Positions 29,024-37,728 of a stretch of DNA of 64,000 nt are shown piece after piece (the stretch's first letter is position 1; every line of letters begins with the position of its first letter). Location of the stretch: NCBI RefSeq assembly GCF_024500045.1, contig NZ_JTEO01000005.1, positions 62,001 to 126,000 of the forward strand, read 5' to 3'. A model generated the notes under the pieces. It was given only the letters and a program-made list of their open reading frames with translations, had not been told where the DNA came from and did no database searches. A program made the translations under genes and the position numbers. This stretch comes from Methanolobus chelungpuianus. GTDB lineage: Archaea > Halobacteriota > Methanosarcinia > Methanosarcinales > Methanosarcinaceae.

Positions 29024-29121
29024 GGGCTCGTAGGGTAGCCAGGATATCCTAATGGGCTTCGACGAGGCTTTGTTTGCCACGAAGACACCCATTGACCCGT
29101 GTTCGAATCGCGGCGGGCCCG
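29024..29121 (+). tRNA. tRNA-Arg(UCG) with a 24-base anticodon-loop intron
   Basis: The acceptor stem is GGGCTCG (29024-29030) with CGGGCCC (29114-29120), and the discriminator is G at 29121. The anticodon stem is ATGGG (29052-29056) with CCCAT (29088-29092). The anticodon TCG is at 29059-29061. The T arm is CCGTG-TTCGAAT-CGCGG (29097-29113). An intron at 29063-29086 sits at the canonical position after base 37. CTTC before it pairs with GAAG inside it, with three-base bulges on both sides, as in the archaeal bulge-helix-bulge splice motif. CCA is not encoded. A T6 run (29123-29128) follows as terminator. Confidence 0.92.
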
Positions 29122-29155
29122 CTTTTTTATATTCCGTATGCTTCTGGAAGGATGA

Positions 29156-30778
29156 TCACTCTTCGTTCAGATCGATCTCAAATCCCACTACAGGCTGGCC
29201 CAGGCCGAAGTTAACTATGACCTGCGGATAAAGTTCTCCCATGACGCCGACCTTCCTGCCGTTCACAAGGATGTCTGCCCTCCTGCCTTCCATGAATGCA
29301 GGGTCATCTGATTCCGCAACCTCATAGCCGGTGACACGCTCGCGCATGAAAGCGTCCACTATCTCCCTTATCTCGGTGAAATTGGCCTGTGAGTGGATGG
29401 ATACTGCAGCAAGGTGTAGGCCGTTCTTGTTATTGATAACGACATCGCCCACCTCGAATATCTTCTGGGGTAACTCCCTGTGCTGGTTCATGGAGAGTAT
29501 CTCCATCAGGTTAGGCAGTATCGTTGTCCTGACCATGGTCTGGTCCTCGCTTATGGGATGCAGCACGCATGTGACATCATCGGTTCTTTCACGACACATC
29601 CAGTCAAAGTTGATCTTCTCGCTGGTCAGGGTGAAGGGCATCACCTGGGAATAGCCAAGACCTATCATGATCTCCCTGACAGATGAGCTGATCTCAGATA
29701 CGGGATGAGACTTGCCCACTGTGGCATTCATCGGGAATATCGCGGGGATATTATTGAAACCGTACCCCACGGCAATATCTTCAATTATATCTGAATTGTC
29801 AAGGATATCCGCGCGGTATGCAGGTATCATCACTTCGATAACACCCTCGTGTAATTCCTGTGCACCGAATCCCATTCTGTTGAGCTGCCTCATGATCTCA
29901 CTTACCGGAAGATCAAGACCCACGAGAGCATCCACTTCTTCCTTCCTCAGGATCTTTACGCGAGGGGAAAGATCAAGAGGTATGTGTTCGGTGCCGTCAG
30001 CCTTGACCACCTTCACATACTCAAGCTGGCCGCCACGTTCTGCAAGCGCTGCTGCCACTATGTTGAGGGCCGTATAGACTTCTGAGCTCAGGCCTGTGAC
30101 ATCGATCAGCAGGTCAGTGGTGTTCTCGTTGACCATGGTCAGAGTACCGTTGATTATCGGCGGGAATGAAAGGACATTGTTGTTGGCATCCAGTATGAGC
30201 GGGTACCTGTCAAGGCCATCCAGTATGCCTGCAAAACGCACACCCTTTGGATGTTTCCCGAGTATTTCCCTCATGGACATGGGTTCTGTAAAGTCCAGGG
30301 GTACGAACCTGAATTCAGGGTCTGCGGCAATGTATCTGAAGGGAGCCTTTACCTTTGAGAGATCGTGCACACCGATGGACACCTTTTTCCTGTCACGGCC
30401 AAGACCCCAGTGAAGGGCTTCCTGCAGGTCCATCAGGGATTTGATGGAGGTGGAAGTGAAACTGAGGCCCCTTACAACAGCGCAGGCAAAGACGGGGCGT
30501 ATATCCTCTATCCGGGCATCCATGCTTATCTCCACCTGATAGGGCCTGACCTCATAATCACGCAGGCCGGGCTCAATGTCAAGGAAGCCTCGCATGGCAT
30601 GTGCTACGCCCTCTACACTATAGAGATCAGGGCGGTCAGGGAAGAACTCAATATCGATGGACTCCTCTTCAATGCGCTCTATATCAGCACCGATCATGGG
30701 CACACGCTTGATTATCGTGTCCCTGTCAGTCCCTGTAAGCTCTTCAAGATCATTATATGGTAGGGTTATTATTGGCAT
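29156..30778 (-). CDS. pheT: Phenylalanyl-tRNA synthetase beta subunit, archaeal type
   Basis: Non-catalytic subunit of the alpha2-beta2 PheRS. The 540-residue length fits the shorter archaeal/eukaryal type that lacks the N-terminal tRNA-binding domain of bacteria. It starts [20 protein letters not shown] and has a B3/4 editing region (about 95-260), a B5 domain (about 275-340) with [20 protein letters not shown], and a pseudo-catalytic core to the end. The pheS partner is outside the window. Confidence 0.95.
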   Translation of the reverse strand: MPIITLPYNDLEELTGTDRDTIIKRVPMIGADIERIEEESIDIEFFPDRPDLYSVEGVAHAMRGFLDIEPGLRDYEVRPYQVEISMDARIEDIRPVFACAVVRGLSFTSTSIKSLMDLQEALHWGLGRDRKKVSIGVHDLSKVKAPFRYIAADPEFRFVPLDFTEPMSMREILGKHPKGVRFAGILDGLDRYPLILDANNNVLSFPPIINGTLTMVNENTTDLLIDVTGLSSEVYTALNIVAAALAERGGQLEYVKVVKADGTEHIPLDLSPRVKILRKEEVDALVGLDLPVSEIMRQLNRMGFGAQELHEGVIEVMIPAYRADILDNSDIIEDIAVGYGFNNIPAIFPMNATVGKSHPVSEISSSVREIMIGLGYSQVMPFTLTSEKINFDWMCRERTDDVTCVLHPISEDQTMVRTTILPNLMEILSMNQHRELPQKIFEVGDVVINNKNGLHLAAVSIHSQANFTEIREIVDAFMRERVTGYEVAESDDPAFMEGRRADILVNGRKVGVMGELYPQVIVNFGLGQPVVGFEIDLNEE

Positions 30779-30914
30779 GCAGGATATCCTCTCTGTCCCG
30801 TGTCACTATTCTACCTGAACATATCAACCTTTAGATTTAATGTTTTTGATTTAAGGGAACAATGCTTTTTATTTCAGTCGGGAATGCAGCTACGAATGGA
30901 CGGCAGAACATCCA

Positions 30915-31117
30915 TGTACATAAAGTCCAGTATATAAAATTGTTTTGTACATCATTCAATAAAAAGACAGCCGACTGTCCTGCAATAGTAACTTTTTATG
31001 TCCATTTGGATTTTAAGCATGTACATGCCTATATCAGAAGACAGTGAGACAGGAGCCTTCCGCCCAGCTGTAAGTTTATTATTGCACCGTTGAAGGTATT
31101 CAAGGATACAATACCTT
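30915..31117 (+). promoter_or_regulatory. Upstream region of the pilus-like operon: TGTACAT repeats and a palindrome
   Basis: The 416-bp gap before the secretion ATPase gene has three copies of TGTACAT (30915-30921, 30946-30952, 31020-31026). The last lies inside the 12-bp palindrome GCATGTACATGC (31017-31028). A separate inverted repeat AAGGTATT/AATACCTT at 31093-31100 and 31110-31117 lies about 80 bp before the start. GACAG/CTGTC (30966-30979) can form a small hairpin. These are candidate binding sites for a regulator. No convincing gene is in the gap. Confidence 0.35.
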
Positions 31118-31194
31118 TAATAACTATTGTAATTATAATAAAAGTATAATATATCTAACATGCGTAATTCATATCATTTTATCAGGTGACACTC

Positions 31195-33384
31195 ATGGCT
31201 GATGCTCAAAATGAAACCCTGCAAAAAACAGAGCTTGAAAAAGCCAAGGCTGAAAATGAAGCGGTAAACGATACAGTATCTGACGATACTTCATTAGCAT
31301 CTGAAGAAACCATAGACTTGCCGGTAGACGACACTGAAAAACAGGAAAATGAAGAGAGTGAAGACTCCCTGGATGCTTCAAATCTTCTGGAAAAGCTGGC
31401 ACAGATCAAAAAGTCTGAGCAGAAACTTGAGGAAGAATTCAATTCTCTTATACTGAAAGGATCATCCTCGTCAGAAGCCGGTAAGACACCTGATGACACA
31501 GGAATTCTTGCTCCCGGTTCAGGGAAAAGCAACGAGGCAAAGAAAAAGGAGCTTGCGCCTGAAAGTGAAGAGCTCAATATCCTCTTGCCCAGATCAGCAG
31601 GGTTCGGTCCGGCAAAAAGAAGTTTCCCTGAGAAAAAAATAAAGGAAGATGCCCCTCCCGAGAAGGATGACGAGGCTCAATTCAAGGTCAAGAGCATACT
31701 CGAGGAGAAAGCCAGGGAAGAGAAGCTTGTGCCCCTGGAAGAGGAAAAGGTTCCTGCAGATGCCGAAGCGGCAATAGAGAAGATAGCAGAGGAAACTATA
31801 GAGGAAGAAAAACTAGGATTCGTCGCTAAGATCAAGAGCCTCTTCAAAAAGATAGAGGTCGAGATCGAGCCCTATGACCCCCAGCTGCACGGTCCCATTT
31901 CTGAGTTCAGGGAAGTCGAAGGGTACGAGGAAATAGAACGCTACTGGGTCAACGAACCTTACACTTTCATAGTCATTCTCTATAACGAAGAGATAAATCA
32001 TCACCTTTACTATGTGGTGGAACCGGAATTAACTGATTTTGAGAAAGTGTTCCTGGAAGAGATAAGGGACAGGCTGCGAGACGTGCTTCTGGTGGAAGAT
32101 ATCGACGAGGATGCATGTGACAAGGAAGCTGTCCTGGACACCAAGATCTGGTCCATCATACAGGACTACACCCTTGAGATCACATCCCCGATGCTTGCCA
32201 AGATATCCTACTATATCAAAAGGGACTTCATCCGTTTCGGTAAGATCGATGCACTCATGTGCGACACCTCCATCGAGGACGTTTCCGGTAATGGCCACGA
32301 TGTCCCGATATTCCTTTACCACCGGAAATACCAGAACATCCCGACCAACATAGTATACCACGAGGACGAGCTCAACTCTTTCATTATCCAGATGGCACAG
32401 AGGAGCGGCAAGCACATATCCGTGGCCGAGCCCATCGTTGATGCCACCATGCCCGACGGGTCAAGGATACAGATGACACTGGGAACATGTGTCACTGCAC
32501 ACGGAAGTACTTTCACTATTCGTAAGTTCAGCGAGACCCCGATCACACCTGTGGACCTTATTAAGTGGGGGACCTTCTCCGCCGAGGCCATGGCTTACCT
32601 GTGGCTCTGCATTGAGAACAATAAGAGCCTTATCTATGCAGGAGGCACTGCTTCAGGTAAGACTTCATCACTTAACGCGGTCTCTCTTTTCATCCCTGAG
32701 AAAGCGAAGGTCATCACCCTTGAAGATACAAGGGAACTTAAACTGCCTCACCCCAACTGGATACCCAGCATGACCAGGGATTCGTTCACTGCTGACGAGA
32801 GAGGAGCCGTGGATATGTATGACCTGCTCAAGGCAGCACTGCGTCAACGCCCTGAATACCTGCTTGTGGGTGAGGTAAGAGGCAAGGAAGCACTGACACT
32901 TTTCCAGGCAATGTCCACAGGACACACCACCTTTTCCACAATGCACGCAGACTCTGTTGCTTCTGCCATCCACAGACTGGAAAACCCGCCCATCAGCGTG
33001 CCAAGGTCAATGATCCAGGCGCTGGATATCATGAGCATCCAGTCCCAGACATACACCAAGGGAAAACGTGTGAGAAGGAACATCAAGCTTGTTGAGATCA
33101 TCGATATAGACCCCAATACAAGGAACATCAGAACAAATGATATATTTGTATGGGATTCCGAGAACGATGTCTTTATCAGGACCGGTGAGTCAAAGGCACT
33201 CTTTGATATCAAGATGCGCCGCGGCTGGGGACAGGCCAAGGTCGAAGAGGAACTCTATTATCGCCAGAAGATACTGGAGTACATGGTCAATAACAATATC
33301 AATGACTTTAATGAGATATCAGGTATCATCAATGCTTACCAGTCAAGGCCTGAAAGAGTCCTGCAGAAACTTCAGATTACCTAG
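31195..33384 (+). CDS. Type II/IV secretion-system ATPase (GspE/PilB-like, archaeal)
   Basis: A hexameric motor ATPase for assembly of a type IV pilus-like structure. The 729-residue protein has an unusual, highly charged and probably disordered N-terminus of about 200 residues rich in Glu and Lys. It is followed by an N2 domain and the ATPase core with Walker A GGTASGKTSS near residue 483, LEDTRELKLPH, and Walker B RPEYLLVGEVRG with the His box STGHTTFSTMHADS. The ATG at 31195 is favoured over a GTG at 31186 because AGGTGA lies just before it. The membrane platform gene follows after 14 bp. No pilin or prepilin peptidase is in the window. Confidence 0.93.
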   Translation: MADAQNETLQKTELEKAKAENEAVNDTVSDDTSLASEETIDLPVDDTEKQENEESEDSLDASNLLEKLAQIKKSEQKLEEEFNSLILKGSSSSEAGKTPDDTGILAPGSGKSNEAKKKELAPESEELNILLPRSAGFGPAKRSFPEKKIKEDAPPEKDDEAQFKVKSILEEKAREEKLVPLEEEKVPADAEAAIEKIAEETIEEEKLGFVAKIKSLFKKIEVEIEPYDPQLHGPISEFREVEGYEEIERYWVNEPYTFIVILYNEEINHHLYYVVEPELTDFEKVFLEEIRDRLRDVLLVEDIDEDACDKEAVLDTKIWSIIQDYTLEITSPMLAKISYYIKRDFIRFGKIDALMCDTSIEDVSGNGHDVPIFLYHRKYQNIPTNIVYHEDELNSFIIQMAQRSGKHISVAEPIVDATMPDGSRIQMTLGTCVTAHGSTFTIRKFSETPITPVDLIKWGTFSAEAMAYLWLCIENNKSLIYAGGTASGKTSSLNAVSLFIPEKAKVITLEDTRELKLPHPNWIPSMTRDSFTADERGAVDMYDLLKAALRQRPEYLLVGEVRGKEALTLFQAMSTGHTTFSTMHADSVASAIHRLENPPISVPRSMIQALDIMSIQSQTYTKGKRVRRNIKLVEIIDIDPNTRNIRTNDIFVWDSENDVFIRTGESKALFDIKMRRGWGQAKVEEELYYRQKILEYMVNNNINDFNEISGIINAYQSRPERVLQKLQIT

Positions 33385-33398
33385 TCAGGGGTGAAAGA

Positions 33399-35576
33399 TT
33401 GACTGAAAAAGAGACTAACCCTGAAACCGCCATGCTGCAGATGGATGAAACTGAGCAGGAACCTGTTGAGAGCGCAGCTGGAGTTCCTGCAGACGAGGAT
33501 AAAAAAGCAAAAGCTGCAAAAGCTAAGAAAAGAAAGAACAAAATGGACCTTGCGCCCCATATACAGAGGGCTGAGGTCTATTTGAAGGTTCTTAAGAAAG
33601 TACCTTTTGTTCTGCTCGGGACACAGATCAAAGCCCGGAAGCAGAATTACGTGAACCTGCAAAAGCAGCTTAACCAGGCACGCATACCCGTTTCCCACGA
33701 GATGTACATCTCGAATGCCATATTCTACTCCATACTTGCAGGGATATTCGGGGCTTTCCTGGGACTTTTGCTCACCTATATTATAATCGAGCTGGTCGGC
33801 CTTCCGGACCAGCTCACAAACCTTACTTTCAGTCCAAGTGTGGCTTTCCTCCTTTCCTACAAGGAGATATTCATAGCTTTTTTCATTACTATCGTTTTCA
33901 TTGTGGGCCTGGGAGGACTGGTCTACAATATATTCATGCTCTACCCCGGGTTCCAGGCAGGAGAGCGCAAATCAAAGATAGACATGCAACTGCCTTACGC
34001 AGTGACATTCATGTATGCTCTGAGCAAGGGAGGCATGAACATCATAGATGTGTTCAGAGCCCTTGCAAGATCCGAGGACACTTATGGAGAGGCATCCAAG
34101 GAGATAGATGCTATCGTAAGGGATATGGATTACTTCGGCCACGACCTGAGGACAGCTCTTACGAACGCTTCGGAAACAACTCCTTCGGAGAGGTTCCAGG
34201 ATCTCATATACAACCTGCTTACTGTGATAGACAGTGGAGGCAACATACCCAACTATTTCCGTGACAAGTCAGAGCAGTATCTTATAAAATCAGAAGTGGA
34301 CCAGAAAGGATTCCTGGATACCCTGGCCCTGCTTGCAGAATCATATGTGACGGCCTTTGTCGCAGGCCCTCTCTTCATTATCATCATGGGAGTCATGATG
34401 GCCGTGATGGGCTCAGGGACAAGTACAATGGTATATGCGATCATCTATGCCGTATTGCCAGTGGGCTCCCTGATGTTCGTTATAATGATCAGCATCATCA
34501 CGCCTACGGAGATGGGCGAGCCGAAACTGCTCAACACGCGTATGGTGCTCGACCATGGCATACCCCAGGTACCGGCATACCTGCTTCCGGTGTACGATGA
34601 GAATGGAGAACCTGTAGGAGAGACCGGGGAGAAGGTCAGGGAAAGGAGCTATTTCGAATCGTTCATAAAATCGAAGAAATCACTTGCGCTTAAGAGGATC
34701 ATAAAGAAACCCCTTGAGCCGATGTTCCGCAACCCGCTTGCAACACTGGCGGTCACGGTCCCGCTGGCGCTTCTTCTGGTGGGTATTCCTCTGACGATGA
34801 ATATCAACAGCCTGAGAACGCCTTCTCTGCTGGTTGATTTCATCGACGACAAGCTTGTATTTGCCATACTGCTGGTAATAATACCCCTCTCGATCTTCTT
34901 TGAGATCAAGAACATGAAGAAGAAGAAAATGGAGAGTAATTTTCCGGATTTCCTGAAGAAACTGGCAAGTACCAACGAAACAGGCATGACACTCAGGGAT
35001 TCAATAAAACTGATGGCCAGATCCGAAACTGATGCTCTCAGCCGTGAGGTCAAGAAGATATGGCATGATGTACTATGGGGTGTCGAGGTCAATGACTCAC
35101 TTATAAGGTTTGCCAACAGGCTCAGGACGCAGGTCGTCACGCGCTCGCTGTCCCTTATAACCAAGGCGAACGAGTCAAGCGGCGATGTGGGAGAAGTGCT
35201 CATTGTTGCTGCAAGGGATGCGGCCTCAGAACAGGGGATGAGGAGGGAGCGTACCATGAGCATGATGATCTACATAGTCATTATCTACATATCCTTCCTT
35301 GTGTTCGTGGGTGTGATATATGTCATTTCGACAACATTCCTGACAGAAATGGCAGCAGCCGGGAAACAAATGGCAGCATCGGGCGGACAGAGCGGATTCC
35401 TCAGCAACTTCGACCTGGATGCTTACACACAGCTCTTCAAGCATGCAGCTATCATCCAGGGACTGAGTTCCGGCCTGATGGCAGGAGCCATGGGTGAAGG
35501 CAACATCATGGCGGGCCTTAAGCACTCGACCATCATGATCATAATAGGGTATGTTGTATTCACTCTCTTCATCTGA
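33399..35576 (+). CDS. Type II secretion-system F/TadC-like membrane platform protein
   Basis: A 725-residue membrane protein, the platform partner of the upstream ATPase. It has a charged N-terminus (Lys/Ala-rich, AKAAKAKKRKNKMDL), then two T2SSF domains (about 200-330 and 520-650) each flanked by pairs of membrane helices. The first holds LPYAVTFMYALSKGGMNIID and the second FPDFLKKLASTNETGMTLRD. A duplicated F domain is normal for archaea. The start is a TTG behind GGGGTGA. It is clearly co-transcribed with the ATPase. Confidence 0.92.
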   Translation: MTEKETNPETAMLQMDETEQEPVESAAGVPADEDKKAKAAKAKKRKNKMDLAPHIQRAEVYLKVLKKVPFVLLGTQIKARKQNYVNLQKQLNQARIPVSHEMYISNAIFYSILAGIFGAFLGLLLTYIIIELVGLPDQLTNLTFSPSVAFLLSYKEIFIAFFITIVFIVGLGGLVYNIFMLYPGFQAGERKSKIDMQLPYAVTFMYALSKGGMNIIDVFRALARSEDTYGEASKEIDAIVRDMDYFGHDLRTALTNASETTPSERFQDLIYNLLTVIDSGGNIPNYFRDKSEQYLIKSEVDQKGFLDTLALLAESYVTAFVAGPLFIIIMGVMMAVMGSGTSTMVYAIIYAVLPVGSLMFVIMISIITPTEMGEPKLLNTRMVLDHGIPQVPAYLLPVYDENGEPVGETGEKVRERSYFESFIKSKKSLALKRIIKKPLEPMFRNPLATLAVTVPLALLLVGIPLTMNINSLRTPSLLVDFIDDKLVFAILLVIIPLSIFFEIKNMKKKKMESNFPDFLKKLASTNETGMTLRDSIKLMARSETDALSREVKKIWHDVLWGVEVNDSLIRFANRLRTQVVTRSLSLITKANESSGDVGEVLIVAARDAASEQGMRRERTMSMMIYIVIIYISFLVFVGVIYVISTTFLTEMAAAGKQMAASGGQSGFLSNFDLDAYTQLFKHAAIIQGLSSGLMAGAMGEGNIMAGLKHSTIMIIIGYVVFTLFI

Positions 35577-35625
35577 CAGGCAAATTAATGTAGATTGCTG
35601 CAGACAGATGAACGGATAGAGTATA

Positions 35626-36312
35626 ATGATGATCGCTGGAATAGATGAGGCTGGAAAGGGACCTGTTATAGGTCCCATGTGTGTTGGCGGAGTGCTTGTG
35701 GAGGAGGAAAGGATAAACACCCTGAGGAACCTGGGCGTGGCTGACTCAAAAAAGCTGACCCCTAAAAAAAGGGAGATGCTTGCCCTCCAGATCGAAAAAT
35801 ATGCCCACAGGATATTTGTTCTTGAGATAACTCCAATGCAGATCGATGAGCTGCGCAAGGTCATGAGCATGAACGAGATTATGGTACGCGCCTTTTCCAT
35901 GGTCCTTGAGGAACTGCATCCCGACCAGGCCTATGTGGATGCTGCCGACGTTAATGCTGACAGGTTCGGTAAAAGGCTGTTGATCGAGTATGAGAAAAAA
36001 CATCCTGAAAAGGCGGGCCATCTGTCCGTTATATCAAAACACCAGGCTGATGCCATATACCCGATCGTTTCTGCAGCCTCCATTGTTGCAAAGGTACGCA
36101 GGGACAGCCTGATCGAGGAGCTCAGGAAAGAAATAGGTATTGACTTTGGGAGCGGCTATCCCTCGGACCCCAAAACCAAGCAGTTCCTGCAGGGCTGGTT
36201 CAAAGAGCATGGGGAGCTGCCTGACATTGTGAGGCATTCCTGGAAGACTGCAGAGAATGTGATCAGGCCACAAGGCAATCAAAGAAATGACAGTGACATC
36301 CCCCGCTCCTGA
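35626..36312 (+). CDS. rnhB: Ribonuclease HII
   Basis: Cleaves the RNA strand of RNA-DNA hybrids and single ribonucleotides in DNA. The 228-residue protein starts MMIAGIDEAGKGPVIGPMCV, with the catalytic Asp-Glu. It carries ADSKKLTPKKREM, the third acidic site in QAYVDAADVNADRFG, and KHQADAIYPIVSAASIVAKV. The first or second Met may be the start. It follows the pilus-like pair by 49 bp and converges with the CNNM/CorC gene. Confidence 0.96.
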   Translation: MMIAGIDEAGKGPVIGPMCVGGVLVEEERINTLRNLGVADSKKLTPKKREMLALQIEKYAHRIFVLEITPMQIDELRKVMSMNEIMVRAFSMVLEELHPDQAYVDAADVNADRFGKRLLIEYEKKHPEKAGHLSVISKHQADAIYPIVSAASIVAKVRRDSLIEELRKEIGIDFGSGYPSDPKTKQFLQGWFKEHGELPDIVRHSWKTAENVIRPQGNQRNDSDIPRS

Positions 36313-36317
36313 AAAGC

Positions 36318-37622
36318 TCACGGGGATTGTGGAACTTTCATCACCAGCACCTTGTCCACTTTATTGCCATCCATATCTACGACCTCATAGCGCATTCCTT
36401 TGAACTCTATATGGTCTCCTGTTTTCGGTATGCGTTGTAAGACGAATATTATGAACCCTGCAATGGTCCTATAGTATTCCTGCTCCTCCTGTGGAAAAGA
36501 GTCTACGGACAGGACATCCTTTACCTTTTCGAGAGGCGTGTCCCCGTCGATAAGCCAGGATCCGTCCTCTCTAAGGACCACAGGCGTTTCTGCAGGCTCG
36601 CCCAGGGATCGGACATCACCTACTATAGCTTCAAGAATATCATGAAGTGTGATCAACCCCTCAACACTTCCATATTCACCAGTGACCAGAGCAATATGGA
36701 CCCCGAGCTCCTTGAACAGCTCCAGGAGCTTCAGGACAGGAAGAGCCTCAGGTACAAAGAGCGGTTTTGCCAGATCCGCCCTTATATCGAAAGTGCCGGA
36801 CTCCACGATCTCTGCCAGGACCTGTTTTACGGACACTATCCCGACGATGTTGTCAAGATCCTTATAATATGCAGGGAAATAAGACCTGCCACTGCGGACC
36901 ATTTTCTGCAGATTCTCATCAATACTGTCGTCCAGGTCCAGAGCAATAATATCAGTATGATGGGTCATCAGTGATTCTACGCGAAGATCACCTATCTCAA
37001 GAACACCTTCGATCATGCTCAGTTCCGCCATCTCGAACACACCGGCCTCTGTCCCTTCCTCAAGCATGGACTTGATCTCCTCCTCTGTTACCGGCGGCTC
37101 GCTGGTCTGATGGATCCTCAGTAATCGAAGTACGGCCTCGGTCGAAACACTTAGAATGACAACGAAAGGCCTTGCTATGGAAGAGAGGAACATCATAGGT
37201 CTTGAGACCTTAGTGGCAATAGTTTCAGCTTTGCTCAGTGCGACCCTTTTTGGGACGAGTTCGCCAACTACCAGGGTCAGGTAAGTGATCGTGACTACCA
37301 CGATTACGATACTGAGTGCATCACTATATCTAGCCAGGGCGGAGAACTCGCTTAGGTAACCTGCAAGCCCTTGTGCTATAGTAGCTCCCCCATATGCACC
37401 GGCAAGAATACCTATCAGAGTGATCCCTATCTGGATCGTTGAAAGGAACGGTGTTAATTCATTAGAGAGGGCCAATGCAGCTTCTGCTCCCGGACTCCCT
37501 TCTTCGGCGAGTTGTTTCAGGCGGGCTTTCCTGGACGAGACAAGGGCAAACTCGGACATAGCAAATATGCCATTGAGTAAGATCAAAGTGAGGACAATAG
37601 CGATCTCAAATGTATAAGACAT
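36318..37622 (-). CDS. CNNM/CorC (hemolysin-like) membrane protein with CBS domains
   Basis: A 434-residue membrane protein of the CorC/TlyC/CNNM class, linked to magnesium or cobalt efflux. It has an N-terminal CNNM domain with three to four membrane segments (starting TFEIAIVLTLILLNGIFAMS, with FALVSSRKARLKQLAEEG). This is followed by two CBS domains (about 205-325) and a C-terminal CorC_HlyC domain (about 340-430) with WLIDGDTPLEKVKDVL. The hemolysin name is historical; no toxin role is implied. Confidence 0.92.
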   Translation of the reverse strand: MSYTFEIAIVLTLILLNGIFAMSEFALVSSRKARLKQLAEEGSPGAEAALALSNELTPFLSTIQIGITLIGILAGAYGGATIAQGLAGYLSEFSALARYSDALSIVIVVVTITYLTLVVGELVPKRVALSKAETIATKVSRPMMFLSSIARPFVVILSVSTEAVLRLLRIHQTSEPPVTEEEIKSMLEEGTEAGVFEMAELSMIEGVLEIGDLRVESLMTHHTDIIALDLDDSIDENLQKMVRSGRSYFPAYYKDLDNIVGIVSVKQVLAEIVESGTFDIRADLAKPLFVPEALPVLKLLELFKELGVHIALVTGEYGSVEGLITLHDILEAIVGDVRSLGEPAETPVVLREDGSWLIDGDTPLEKVKDVLSVDSFPQEEQEYYRTIAGFIIFVLQRIPKTGDHIEFKGMRYEVVDMDGNKVDKVLVMKVPQSP

Positions 37623-37728
37623 TTTATACTTATCATAGGATGACTATACTTAAACATATTTCGTGCCTGTATCAGCGCTGTACAATCAATCCCGATCACA
37701 GATCGGATAAAAATGAGGTAACGAAGCT

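Noticed and set aside
30862-31047. 61-codon plus-strand frame before the pilus-like operon
   Set aside because: No ribosome-binding site, runs through the TGTACAT repeat region, no recognisable pattern.
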